Source: Hungateiclostridiaceae bacterium UBA1305 (lineage in GTDB: Bacteria > Bacillota > Clostridia > Acetivibrionales > DTU013). Taken from it: DNA of 13,072 bases. Where the stretch lies: the NCBI GenBank assembly GCA_002307275.1, contig DBTX01000086.1, forward strand, positions 1-13,072. Direction: 5' to 3'. Each line of letters begins with the position of its first letter. The first letter of the stretch is position 1. Positions 1-7,417 of the stretch are shown in pieces. A program made the translations under genes and the position numbers. The notes beneath the pieces were generated by a model. It worked only from the letters and a program-made list of their open reading frames with translations. It was not told the DNA's origin and searched no databases.

Positions 1-307
1 TATAATCGCCCGGGAATTCCCGCACTTTGTCCAGCTGGCCTTCTGCCGCAAGATCGACAAGATAACTGACATTCTGTCTTGTTATGGGTTCACCCTGCAC
101 AGCTATTGATATAAGTCTTTCTATTACTACAGAAGCTTTCTCAATATTCTCCTTATTTCCTGAAAGCCTGATTTCATCATCCCTGGAAATTAGTTTCACA
201 TCGAGTCCTTCTTCAATTATCCTTGCATTTTCATCAAAATTTCCAAAAAGGTTTATCGCATGTTCTATCTTTTCGAACTCTACTGTCTTTTCAACTATAT
301 TGTCCAA
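1..307 (-). CDS. phoH: PhoH-family ATPase, N-terminal 102 codons (partial)
   Basis: This is the beginning of a PhoH-like protein, a cytoplasmic P-loop ATPase family. The frame stays open from the TTG at 307-305 to the left edge. The visible part is the N-terminal region of the family: the segment LFGNFDENARIIEEG, then IRLSGNKENIEKASVVIERL, then GEPITRQNVSYLVDLAAEG. The Walker A domain lies beyond the edge. The start is TTG, placed immediately after the yqfD stop codon, with GGAGG seven bases upstream inside the end of yqfD, so translation is probably coupled to yqfD. The order yqfC-yqfD-phoH is the one known from Bacillus and Clostridia, which supports the identity. The precise function of PhoH in these organisms is not settled; a phosphate-starvation or RNA-related role is inferred from the family name and homologues only. 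Confidence 0.85.
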   Translation of the reverse strand, partial: MDNIVEKTVEFEKIEHAINLFGNFDENARIIEEGLDVKLISRDDEIRLSGNKENIEKASVVIERLISIAVQGEPITRQNVSYLVDLAAEGQLDKVREFPGDY

Positions 308-1501
308 TCAATTTCCTCCGATCTTTTTGGACGTACCGATATCTTCTATACACTCAACCATAACTTTTGCAAACAATCCTGTCTCATCATTGACAAATTT
401 CAAATCCTTTTTGACTACCTCAGCATTGTCTGGAATTTTTTCAATGATCTTTGCATAAGCCTTTCCAGTCGCTGCATTTTTAGCATCTTCTTCATTTATA
501 TGCGCATTTACAAGCTTTTCTTCATAAAAGCTGTTTGTCACCCACTCTATCGGGAAAACAAGATTTTCTCCTATGGAAAGCTTCTTTTTCACCTCAACAG
601 CTTTATAATTCTCAAATGAGGGCTTCTTATGAAACAGTTCCAACTTCCATGAAAACAGGTTCAATGTATAATGATTGACAACCTTGCCGGTCTTAAGCTT
701 CTCAACCTCCGTAAGTCTGACAAGTTCAGACGCCTCATACCAGGTTCTTGCCTGAACTGTCCCCATCGCATGGACCATCTTGAATTTTTTCTCATCTTCT
801 TTAAGAGGTATTTTACCGCTAATGAGTACCTGCCCCTTTTTAACAGTATCACCCTCGCCTGCAGCTTCAATGCCTTGTGTTGCAATTACCTGTTTGATCA
901 TTCCATCTTTTATCGCAATGATATCGCAAGGCACATCATTCGGTATTATTTCCGGAACCTTTTTTCTTTCTCTTAATTCAACCCTGACTCTGGTACCACT
1001 GACATTGATACTTATCCATGAAATATCTCTCATCTCAAGAAGCATGCCAGTGACCGCACGATCGGTATCAACCGTGTACTTCAGCGCCCCTGTCCTGATT
1101 CCATGCTTTGCAAGCGACTGCTCCAACTGGGTGGTCTGAAGCTCCTTGTTGCCTGTAATATCCACGCTCCAAATGAACGAAGTCATGGCATATATAGAAA
1201 TCACAAAAAGGATAGCTCCTGCAAAAAAAGCCTTCCGCCTGCGGTATCTGTTGAACAGGAACGGAAGTCCGACCTTCCTGAGCAGCCTTACCCTGCATTT
1301 TGCCTTACGCACTACCGGACGCAGGTGCTTGAAGCCCTTGATACTCAGCCTCATGCTGATCATCTGATCCTCTTGCACCTTGACATCCCACAATAATATC
1401 CGTCTGTGGGTGCAAATATTTATAAATTTCTCTATAAAATAGCCTTCGACTACTATAATAACATATCCCCGAAGATAATTCCATAATCTAAGCAGCAACA
1501 A
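308..1501 (-). CDS. yqfD: Sporulation protein YqfD
   Basis: This is a YqfD-family sporulation protein of 397 residues, close to the Bacillus length of about 398. It begins with the family's N-terminal block (LWNYLRGYVIIVVEGYFIEK). A basic stretch follows, then one transmembrane helix at about residues 92-112 (AFFAGAILFVISIYAMTSF). The outer part starts with VDITGNKELQTTQLEQSLAKHGI, which resembles an FtsQ-type POTRA domain (my inference). I chose the TTG at 1501-1499 because GGAG lies eight bases upstream and the family block then starts near residue 5. An upstream in-frame TTG at 1537 would add 12 residues and has no ribosome binding site. In B. subtilis the gene is expressed in the mother cell and is needed for efficient sporulation. 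It follows yqfC and ends directly before phoH. Confidence 0.9.
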   Translation of the reverse strand: MLLLRLWNYLRGYVIIVVEGYFIEKFINICTHRRILLWDVKVQEDQMISMRLSIKGFKHLRPVVRKAKCRVRLLRKVGLPFLFNRYRRRKAFFAGAILFVISIYAMTSFIWSVDITGNKELQTTQLEQSLAKHGIRTGALKYTVDTDRAVTGMLLEMRDISWISINVSGTRVRVELRERKKVPEIIPNDVPCDIIAIKDGMIKQVIATQGIEAAGEGDTVKKGQVLISGKIPLKEDEKKFKMVHAMGTVQARTWYEASELVRLTEVEKLKTGKVVNHYTLNLFSWKLELFHKKPSFENYKAVEVKKKLSIGENLVFPIEWVTNSFYEEKLVNAHINEEDAKNAATGKAYAKIIEKIPDNAEVVKKDLKFVNDETGLFAKVMVECIEDIGTSKKIGGN

Positions 1502-1566
1502 GAGTTTCACTCCGATCGTAGATATTTTGAAGGGCAAAAGTCACTGCACCCTATGATCTTAAATTG

Positions 1567-1584
1567 CCTGGTGAATTCACCAGG
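1567..1584. repeat. 18-bp perfect palindrome on the yqfC stop codon
   Basis: CCTGGTGAATTCACCAGG is fully self-complementary. It covers the last sense codons and the TGA of yqfC. As RNA it can form a 7-bp stem with an AATT loop. On the minus strand it is followed by CAATTTAAG, which is not a real U-tract, so a strong terminator is unlikely. A pause, processing or partial termination site between yqfC and yqfD, or a protein-binding site, is possible. GAATTCACC also occurs twice as a direct repeat here, so the palindrome may have arisen by a local duplication. Confidence 0.6.
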
Positions 1585-1888
1585 TGAATTCGATTGAGTG
1601 TATTTCTCCGGATATGATAATATTCTCTGATGTGATTTCTTTTATCATTAGTCCCGCCCCTATGACTTTAAGGACACCGATACCTGTATTTACACACAAA
1701 CGTGCCTTGCCGTATTCCATAACATTTTTATAATTTTCTATCATCATATCGCCATTTCCGACAATAGTAAGCTTTGGGAGATTCAGAACCAATTCCTTGG
1801 GCAATTCCAGCAACTCGGTGAACCTCTCCCTAAGTTTTTTTCCAGGGACGCCCTCATCAATTTTCTTTTTGCCGGATTTCTTTGACAT
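1577..1888 (-). CDS. yqfC: Sporulation protein YqfC
   Basis: This is a 103-residue YqfC-family protein, small and basic at its N-terminus (MSKKSGKKK). The family core follows: LRERFTELLELPKELVLNLP, then LTIVGNGDMMIENYKNVMEY and the end ITSENIIISGEIHSIEF. The usual family length is about 90-105. The ATG at 1888-1886 was chosen because the longer frame runs back into the deacetylase gene, and AGGTGGG lies about 11 bases upstream of this ATG. It starts four bases after the stop of the PdaA-like gene, which suggests one transcript. In Bacillus yqfC is under mother-cell sporulation control and pairs with yqfD; the molecular role is unknown. Confidence 0.9.
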   Translation of the reverse strand: MSKKSGKKKIDEGVPGKKLRERFTELLELPKELVLNLPKLTIVGNGDMMIENYKNVMEYGKARLCVNTGIGVLKVIGAGLMIKEITSENIIISGEIHSIEFTW

Positions 1889-1892
1889 ATTA

Positions 1893-2870
1893 TCAGTTAC
1901 CCACCTCTTCCTTTTCCGGTGGCAGTAGTTCCTGCGGATCACCAATCGTATAGCCCAGCTGCGCAGCCCCCTTGATGATGCTGTCAAGCGCCTGCGCATT
2001 ATCCTTCGAGACGGCATGCAGTAAAAGCACGGCTCCACTGTGCAGATTGCGCATGACAATGTCGCGGGCATATTCCGGTCCGCGTATTCTGTCACGATAC
2101 CAGTCATCATATGCAAAACTCCAGAAAAGGTTGCAATATCCCATCTGCTGTGTCAGCGCCAGAGAACGCTCGCTGTATTCTCCCTTGGGAGGCCGCAGGA
2201 ACTGCATGCTTTGTCCGAATCTTTCCTCAAACGCACTTTCCAGGCCGAGTACTTCCTCTTCCAGACTGCTATCGTCCAATTCCGGCAAACTGGGATGGTG
2301 TATGGTATGATTTCCGACCATGTGCCCTTCATCAACCATCCGCTGCACCAGATCCTGATGACCCTTCAGGTAGGGACCGGTTATGAAGAAAACCGCCCTG
2401 GCACTGTTTGCCTTCAGCGTATCGAGTATCAAGGGCGTATAACCGTTTTCATAACCTTCATCAAAGGTAAGGTATATCTTTTTCTCGCTAATATCGCCCA
2501 GATAAGCAGCGCCATATCTCTTCAACAGTTGCGGCGCTCCCGGGTCGGCTGCAGGAGTCTGATGTTCCGTCCTCCTCGAAATACCCCACCTGAGCAGCTT
2601 ATTGTTCGGTACACCGCTGTAGGCAGCCTCGCCTATAACTATATCCACATGCTCCTGGCTTGACATATCGCCGTTTCCTTCGGAAAGCCTGCCTCTTACC
2701 TCGGTTTCGAGCTCCATATTCTTATAATCACCGGAATATGCACGATCAGTATCGCTGAGGTTTGAATCGACTGATGAAGCCGGCGAACACCCTGTAATTG
2801 TTGAAATCATCGTCAGAAGCGCAGCAAGCAGTATATATTTTCGAATTGAGCCTCTATGTTTTGAATACAT
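1893..2870 (-). CDS. pdaA: PdaA-like polysaccharide (muramic) deacetylase, lipoprotein
   Basis: This is a NodB-fold (carbohydrate esterase 4) deacetylase of 325 residues, most like PdaA, which deacetylates N-acetylmuramic acid so that muramic-delta-lactam can form in the spore cortex. Visible motifs are TFDEG (135-139), HTIHHP (188-193), RPPKGEY (226-232), a DDW motif (255-257) and LLLHAV (282-287). Motif 1 carries Glu where classical members have the second, metal-binding Asp; PdaA proteins are known to vary there. The N-terminus is a lipoprotein signal with lipobox ITGC (Cys28), so the enzyme is probably membrane-anchored outside the cell or in the intermembrane space of the forespore. The ATG at 2870 has GGAGGG seven bases upstream. 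It sits directly before yqfC, consistent with sporulation expression. The exact substrate is inferred from family and context. Confidence 0.87.
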   Translation of the reverse strand: MYSKHRGSIRKYILLAALLTMISTITGCSPASSVDSNLSDTDRAYSGDYKNMELETEVRGRLSEGNGDMSSQEHVDIVIGEAAYSGVPNNKLLRWGISRRTEHQTPAADPGAPQLLKRYGAAYLGDISEKKIYLTFDEGYENGYTPLILDTLKANSARAVFFITGPYLKGHQDLVQRMVDEGHMVGNHTIHHPSLPELDDSSLEEEVLGLESAFEERFGQSMQFLRPPKGEYSERSLALTQQMGYCNLFWSFAYDDWYRDRIRGPEYARDIVMRNLHSGAVLLLHAVSKDNAQALDSIIKGAAQLGYTIGDPQELLPPEKEEVGN

Positions 2871-2903
2871 GAAACCGCCCTCCCATATGAAACAGACAGT
2901 CAA

Positions 2904-2921
2904 TATACATATATATGTATA
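2904..2921. promoter_or_regulatory. 18-bp AT-rich palindrome upstream of pdaA
   Basis: TATACATATATATGTATA is a perfect palindrome 34 bases before the pdaA start codon. It lies where a promoter of this operon would be expected, between the terminator of the DUF881 gene and the ribosome binding site. It could be part of a promoter or an operator. I could not fit a convincing -35/-10 pair for the vegetative factor or for sigma-E or sigma-G, so the role is open. Confidence 0.3.
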
Positions 2922-2956
2922 GTAAACACAGGCCGAATCTCATGGTATTGGCCGGT

Positions 2957-3011
2957 AAAAAAAGCCCCGGCTTGAAAATCAGCATGATGCAGATATTTCA
3001 AGTCAAGGCTT
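2957..3011 (-). terminator. Intrinsic terminator after the DUF881 pair
   Basis: Read on the minus strand, a nested hairpin has an outer stem AAGCC/GGCTT (3011-3007 with 2966-2962), an inner stem CTTGAAA/TTTCAAG, and further ATC/GAT and GCAT/ATGC pairing toward the loop. It is followed directly by a run of seven T (2963-2957, partly shared with the stem). It lies about 60 bp after the stop of the distal DUF881 gene and separates it from pdaA. Confidence 0.72.
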
Positions 3012-3069
3012 GTGTGCCTACTTTATATTCATATTATGGGAGGTTGAAAATAATTACTTTTACTTTCCT

Positions 3070-3765
3070 TTATTCGCTTGGTTTCAACAGATTGGTCTTT
3101 ATCGTAGTCCCATCATCGACAAACTGCTTTATGACCACTTCATCCGCTTTTTTAATGCTCACATTCAATTGCGCATCTTCAAGGATCTCTACGACGCCTC
3201 CAATAAGTGTAAGAGACCGTTCAAGGTCATCAGGGTCGGAAATGGCTTTAATAATAAACGGTGCTTCGAACTGCTTCCCGTTTATCATGATGTATTGACC
3301 GGCTTCCCTGATCTCGGTCATTGCCACGACCCGCTCGTCATTGACCGAAATCGCCTGAGCTCCGGCGGCCCTGAGCTCATTTACAACATTGAGTACGTCA
3401 TAATCCTCAACATGAATAAATGCATTATTGTCAAGCGTAACAACGATACCCTTGCCCTTTACATCCAATAGGCCAGCAAATATCTTTGCCTTGTTCAGGT
3501 CATCCTTAATCTGCTGCGCCGCTGCGCTGTCGCCGGCTTTGGCGTTTGCATAGGTCTGATTGTCTTTTTCAAGCTCTTTGAGTTTGTCCTGCAATGAACT
3601 CTTTTGTTCATTCAACTTTATCAGTTCGTCCTTCAGTTCATCTACTCTCTTATTATCGAAGCTGGCCATGCTCTGATTGTAATTAATGCTTTTATACTGT
3701 ACTGCCAGCATAATACCCAGAAGAATACATATCATGGTCATTGAGACATTTCTGGCTATTTTCAT
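3070..3765 (-). CDS. DUF881 family membrane-anchored protein (second of pair)
   Basis: This is a 231-residue DUF881 (YlxW/YlxX-like) protein. One N-terminal membrane helix (about 7-23, MTMICILLGIMLAVQY) is followed by a coiled coil at about 40-75, rich in Lys, Glu and Leu. Then comes the DUF881 core: GLLDVKGKGIVVTLDN (98-113), VLNVVNELRAAGAQAISVN (124-142), a conserved IMINGKQFEAPF segment and ISDPDDLERSLTLIGG. Most of it should lie outside the membrane. The function is unknown; homologues often sit near division genes, but none are visible here. Its ATG overlaps the stop of the upstream DUF881 gene as ATGA, so the two are translationally coupled. A strong hairpin terminator follows. Confidence 0.88.
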   Translation of the reverse strand: MKIARNVSMTMICILLGIMLAVQYKSINYNQSMASFDNKRVDELKDELIKLNEQKSSLQDKLKELEKDNQTYANAKAGDSAAAQQIKDDLNKAKIFAGLLDVKGKGIVVTLDNNAFIHVEDYDVLNVVNELRAAGAQAISVNDERVVAMTEIREAGQYIMINGKQFEAPFIIKAISDPDDLERSLTLIGGVVEILEDAQLNVSIKKADEVVIKQFVDDGTTIKTNLLKPSE

Positions 3766-4487
3766 TTTTTGATTTCCTCCAGTCCCGATATATACCTGTC
3801 CAGTTTTCCTGCACCGCTGAACTTGGAAAGCTGCAGTTCTTTGACCTTTGTAATCTCTACCCTTATATTGAACTCAGTCATCTCGGCTACCCTGCTGCAG
3901 TTGCTGATACTTTCGTAAAGCAGCTCGGGGTCACCGATCGCTTCGATGTAGTACGGTACGGAATGTCTATTGCCGTTGATCAGGATCGTAGGACCGGCGC
4001 AAACTTGCTCACTCATGGGTACAATTCGTTCACTGTTGATTGAAATAGCCTGTGCTCCGGCTTTTTTCAATTCATTCAGGATTACTTTAATATCCTGATC
4101 ATGAATAATAAGCCAGTTGACAGGAGTATCGGGTTCTCTTGCCGGTGCATCATCCAGTTTTATCGTGATACCCGGACCTTTCACATCTACGAGGCCGGTA
4201 GTTATTATCACCTTTTCCCAGTCAACAGAAAGTTTTTCATCATTTTGCTGGTCAATAAAAGATTTTATCGTATTGTTCATTACAATCAGATTCTCGTCAA
4301 TCGCCGCATTCAAATCATCTGTTTCCTTCTGGGCCTTTGCAAGGTCTTCCTTCAGCATATCCGCACTTAGTGTATTTGAAGCGATCAGCCTTTTTGCATT
4401 AAGAGTACTTTTGATCTGTACCGCAACAACAATACCGAAAATCAGAAAAACAATAAGAAAAATGTACTGGCTCCCGGTCTTCTTCAT
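3762..4487 (-). CDS. DUF881 family membrane-anchored protein (first of pair)
   Basis: This 241-residue protein has the same architecture as its downstream neighbour. A membrane helix at about 8-24 (YIFLIVFLIFGIVVAVQ) is followed by a charged, probably coiled-coil linker at 42-75. The DUF881 core contains GLVDVKGPGITIKLDD (98-113), then ILNELKKAGAQAISINSERI, ILINGNRHSVPYYIEAIGDP and a C-terminal helix-strand segment. The two proteins are paralogues from an old duplication and differ at most positions. I chose the ATG at 4487-4485, with GGGGAG just upstream (short spacing). A TTG 18 bases earlier has no ribosome binding site. A possible promoter lies at 4521-4526. The role is unknown; an envelope or division-related structural role is only inferred from the family. 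Confidence 0.88.
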   Translation of the reverse strand: MKKTGSQYIFLIVFLIFGIVVAVQIKSTLNAKRLIASNTLSADMLKEDLAKAQKETDDLNAAIDENLIVMNNTIKSFIDQQNDEKLSVDWEKVIITTGLVDVKGPGITIKLDDAPAREPDTPVNWLIIHDQDIKVILNELKKAGAQAISINSERIVPMSEQVCAGPTILINGNRHSVPYYIEAIGDPELLYESISNCSRVAEMTEFNIRVEITKVKELQLSKFSGAGKLDRYISGLEEIKK

Positions 4488-4520
4488 ACGCTCCCCGTCT
4501 CTCAACAGTTTGTGGTCTGG

Positions 4521-4526
4521 ATTATA
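4521..4526 (-). promoter_or_regulatory. Candidate -10 box for the DUF881 pair
   Basis: On the minus strand a perfect TATAAT occurs 33 bases before the start codon. The hexamer 17 bp upstream is TAGAAT, a poor -35 match, so the assignment rests mainly on the -10 and the position in an AT-rich gap. Confidence 0.35.
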
Positions 4527-4579
4527 ATAATTACTATTATTTTATTCTACTTTTAAAACCATTTTATTTCAAGTGAAAT

Positions 4580-4666
4580 ATGATTACAACAGAAACGATC
4601 ATGTATATCGACGTTTATCTTTATGAAGATCCGGAGAGAACGTACGATATGGCAAGCGAAATGTAA
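4580..4666 (+). other. Questionable 28-codon ORF in the intergenic gap
   Basis: An ATG-to-TAA frame on the plus strand encodes 28 residues (MITTETIMYIDVYLYEDP, then ERTYDMASEM). It contains Asp, Glu and Tyr more like a coding stretch than random AT-rich spacer. AAGTGA lies three bases before the ATG, which is weak and too close for a ribosome binding site. It sits antisense in the gap between the fusion NTase and the DUF881 pair. It could be a small protein, a remnant of a lost gene or chance. I recognise no family. Confidence 0.2.
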
Positions 4667-4689
4667 TTTTATATAATACAAAATAAATC

Positions 4690-4741
4690 AGTGCAACAAA
4701 ACAGTTACAGTATAACTTTCAGCGGAAAGATTTACTGTAAC
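4690..4741 (-). terminator. Intrinsic terminator after the fusion nucleotidyltransferase
   Basis: Read on the minus strand, GTTACAGTA (4741-4733) pairs perfectly with TACTGTAAC (4712-4704). An inner stem CTTTC/GAAAG has a four-base loop, and a small internal mismatch lies between the stems. The hairpin is followed by TGTTTTGTTGC, a moderate U-rich tail. It begins about 25 bases after the stop codon at 4767. Confidence 0.7.
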
Positions 4742-4766
4742 CATCTCCGAATTCTTAAATAAACCT

Positions 4767-7259
4767 TTAACTGCGGCTTATCTCCCTCACCTTGCGGGCA
4801 TAGATGTTTGTCAATTCCTCTGCGAACTCTGTACTGACACCCTCCCCAATCACACTGCACATCGGTCTCTCGGCATCGGGCAATACGAGTACCCATCCAT
4901 TATCACTGTATACTTTCACACCCTCCAGCGTATCGACTCTTGTGCCATTGTTTTCCTGAATGAGTTTTCGGATCACCTTGCCCTTGGCATTCCAACTGCA
5001 TTCTACCTCCTGTCTGTGCATATGGATTTCCGGTATCATATCAACCAGTTCAGAGAGAGTAATTTTGTTTATTGCCATAAAGTCAAGCAACTTGACAAGC
5101 CCCGCCACTGCATCAAAATGCATGGTGAATTGCTCCAGCAATTCTTCTTTTGCATCTCTGCCCAGAAGTCTGCCCATGATATCCCGTGCTGCTGTTTTTG
5201 TCCTTACCACTTTGCCATTGTACATATCCGCAAGCTTGTCAACTGCACCGCTTGCAGAAACAGGCACAACTACAGTCCTTCCTTTGACGGATTTGAAAAG
5301 AATGATCGAGATCAGCGCAATGAACATATCATCTGTAATCAGTCTCCCCTTTGCATCCACCAGTGTCATTTTCTCGCAGGCCTCCTCTATTGAAACACCA
5401 AGATCAAACCTTCCATGTTTCACATGACTGCAAAACTGCTCGGCTCCTGCAGGCCATGCAGTATGCCAGGCCTTGTTCTGTTGATTGTCTGCAGCACATG
5501 CATAAGTGCTTTCCTGTAGAAGGAGTCCACTGTTTTCAACCTCACAGCCCAATTCCTCAAGCATGTTTTTCATCAAACCGGAAATAAATTCAGAACCGGT
5601 ATTTAGCGCGATCCTATAATTTAACTTACCTGTTTTGGCACTGTTCATTATGTTTTTCAGATAAAAATCACTAAACCCTGTCACCTTCGTGACACTTTTC
5701 AGGCAATCCCCTCCGCAACGGTTGAAATCATCCCTAACAAAGACATTTTCAATCTTCTTTTCCATGGCTCTGTCAATGTTGCAGCCCCTTTTATCGAAAA
5801 AGTCCAGCATCAGCCGTGAATTTGCTCCGGTGCAAGTACTTATGTGAACCCCGCCGTCAAGTCTGTAGAACCTTACAGCTGATCGTATTGCCGGTAAAAG
5901 GAGCCTTCCGAAATCACTCGTTTGAACTCCTGACGACAACATCCCTGAAACGAATGCATTCATAATCATCATCGCTGCAGGTGAATCATCGCAGCTGATC
6001 CCTATTGCGCCCTTATTTCCGTTGACAGCACCATAGGCTGCTCCAAGTCTGGCTGCAAATTCCGGTGTGATTTCCGTATTAATTTCTCCTGTGACACCTC
6101 TGTTTCCGAATAACTGACGCCCTAATTTTGATCCCCAGACCAAATTTGATTTGACTTCCATACCCTGACCTATCGATTTATCCGGCCATATTTTAACATT
6201 TGGTCTGATCGTCGCCTGCTCACCGATAATTGAATAATCTCCGACAACGGATTGTTCAAAGGCTGATACACCCTGTTTCAGATGCACATGGTTGCAGATG
6301 ATGCTCCCTCGCAGCTGAACGTCGGAGTTGATTGTGCAATTACGCCATACTATGCTTCTTTTTGTACTGCACTGAACTGAAACGATATTATTATCCCCTA
6401 TGACAGTAAACCTGCCTACCTTTGTCCCTTTACCAATATGACAACCCGATCCGATCATACATGGAGCTTCAAATCGCACCCCGTCTTCAATGACAGTATC
6501 GTCCTCGATCCATACCCCTTTGCTGATCTCAACACCTGCAATATTAACTTTGACCTTGCCGTTCAAAACATCTCTGTTTGCCTGCATATATACACCGATG
6601 TCGCCTATGTCGCACCAGTAATCCTCCGTGATATACCCATACAAAAGGCGATTATCCTTCAACAATGCAGGGAAAAGATCCTTGCTGAAATCAAAAACCT
6701 CATTACTTTTGATCCATTTGAATATTTCAGGTGACAGTATATAGATACCTGTATTTACTGTATCACTGATAACCTCTCCCCAACTGGGCTTTTCAAGAAA
6801 CCGTACGATCCTGCCGCTGTCATCGGTTACGACTACACCATACTCCAGCGGAATATCCACTCTCTTCAGGACAAGCGTAGCCATCGCCCCTTTGCTTTTA
6901 TGAAAGGCAATTGCGCTTCCAAGATCAATATCTGTCAGTGCATCTCCGCTGATGACCAGAAATGTATCATCCAGAAAGTCTTCGGCATTCTTTACACTGC
7001 CTGCCGTTCCAAGAGGTTTTTGTTCAACATAATACCTCATTTTCAAGCCGAATGCCTTTCCATCGTCAAAATATTCCCGGATCAGATCCGGCAAATATTG
7101 CAGCGTTACAGCAATATCATTTATATTATGCTTTTTCAACAATTCAATAATATGTTCCATTACCGGTTTATTCGCGACCGGTACCATCGGCTTGGGTCTG
7201 CTGCATGTGAGCGGTCTGAGCCGCGTACCCTCACCGCCTGCCATAATAACAGCCTTCAT
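4767..7259 (-). CDS. Fused nucleotidyltransferase / beta-helix / degenerate phosphohexomutase
   Basis: This 830-residue cytoplasmic protein has three parts. Residues 1-235 are a sugar-1-phosphate nucleotidyltransferase: GGEGTRLRPLT (8-18), SRPKPMVPV (20-28), VISGDALTD (102-110), EKPSWGE (156-162) and NTGIYI (169-174). Residues about 245-380 are hexapeptide repeats of a left-handed beta-helix. Residues 381-830 follow the alpha-D-phosphohexomutase fold, starting with FGNRGVTGEINTEITPE. The mutase signature loops are all altered: the serine loop reads STCTGANS (474-481), the metal loop EEACEK (625-630) and the phosphate loop LPDAERP (793-799). The protein probably makes a GDP-, UDP- or dTDP-sugar, and the last domain may be structural or regulatory. 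The family is often annotated as mannose-1-phosphate guanylyltransferase/phosphomannomutase; the true sugar is unknown. The start MKAVIMAGG was preferred over an ATG three codons upstream because GAAGGG is better spaced. Confidence 0.88.
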   Translation of the reverse strand: MKAVIMAGGEGTRLRPLTCSRPKPMVPVANKPVMEHIIELLKKHNINDIAVTLQYLPDLIREYFDDGKAFGLKMRYYVEQKPLGTAGSVKNAEDFLDDTFLVISGDALTDIDLGSAIAFHKSKGAMATLVLKRVDIPLEYGVVVTDDSGRIVRFLEKPSWGEVISDTVNTGIYILSPEIFKWIKSNEVFDFSKDLFPALLKDNRLLYGYITEDYWCDIGDIGVYMQANRDVLNGKVKVNIAGVEISKGVWIEDDTVIEDGVRFEAPCMIGSGCHIGKGTKVGRFTVIGDNNIVSVQCSTKRSIVWRNCTINSDVQLRGSIICNHVHLKQGVSAFEQSVVGDYSIIGEQATIRPNVKIWPDKSIGQGMEVKSNLVWGSKLGRQLFGNRGVTGEINTEITPEFAARLGAAYGAVNGNKGAIGISCDDSPAAMMIMNAFVSGMLSSGVQTSDFGRLLLPAIRSAVRFYRLDGGVHISTCTGANSRLMLDFFDKRGCNIDRAMEKKIENVFVRDDFNRCGGDCLKSVTKVTGFSDFYLKNIMNSAKTGKLNYRIALNTGSEFISGLMKNMLEELGCEVENSGLLLQESTYACAADNQQNKAWHTAWPAGAEQFCSHVKHGRFDLGVSIEEACEKMTLVDAKGRLITDDMFIALISIILFKSVKGRTVVVPVSASGAVDKLADMYNGKVVRTKTAARDIMGRLLGRDAKEELLEQFTMHFDAVAGLVKLLDFMAINKITLSELVDMIPEIHMHRQEVECSWNAKGKVIRKLIQENNGTRVDTLEGVKVYSDNGWVLVLPDAERPMCSVIGEGVSTEFAEELTNIYARKVREISRS

Positions 7260-7371
7260 TTGCTCCATCCCTTCGATTATTCAGACTATAAATACTTACC
7301 TGCTTTCTTTGTTCCATGATTAATTTTTGTAGTTGTCGTAGAAATAATACACAATACGCCAATATGAATTT

Positions 7372-7397
7372 TATAGCATTGAAATGTATATGCTATA
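7372..7397. repeat. Inverted repeat in the divergent promoter region
   Basis: TATAGCAT (7372-7379) and ATGCTATA (7390-7397) are perfect 8-bp arms around a 10-base spacer. They lie between the divergent CBM25-like gene and the fusion nucleotidyltransferase. The position fits an operator for a dimeric regulator that could act on one or both genes, but no regulator gene is nearby. Confidence 0.45.
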
Positions 7398-7408
7398 TTT
7401 GCTGGTTT

Positions 7409-7417
7409 CATACAGTA
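7409..7417 (+). promoter_or_regulatory. Possible mother-cell sigma-type -10 for the CBM25-like gene
   Basis: CATACAGTA matches the sigma-E -10 pattern (CATACA then T) and the sigma-K pattern (CATA, three bases, TA), 44 bases before the GTG start. No good -35 is found at the expected spacing, so this is a weak call. Confidence 0.22.

Noticed and set aside
1889..2116. N-terminal extension of YqfC by 76 codons
   Set aside because: It lies inside the deacetylase gene. The Cys/Arg-rich sequence is a frame shadow, and the family starts at MSKKSGKKK.
2040..2663. 207-codon plus-strand frame
   Set aside because: It is fully antisense to the PdaA-like gene, which has all NodB motifs. No ribosome binding site or recognisable domain.
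2871..2903. Sigma-E-like TATATT/CATA pair upstream of pdaA
   Set aside because: The CATA would overlap the ribosome binding site and the spacing is about 12 instead of 13-15, so transcription would start too close to the ATG.
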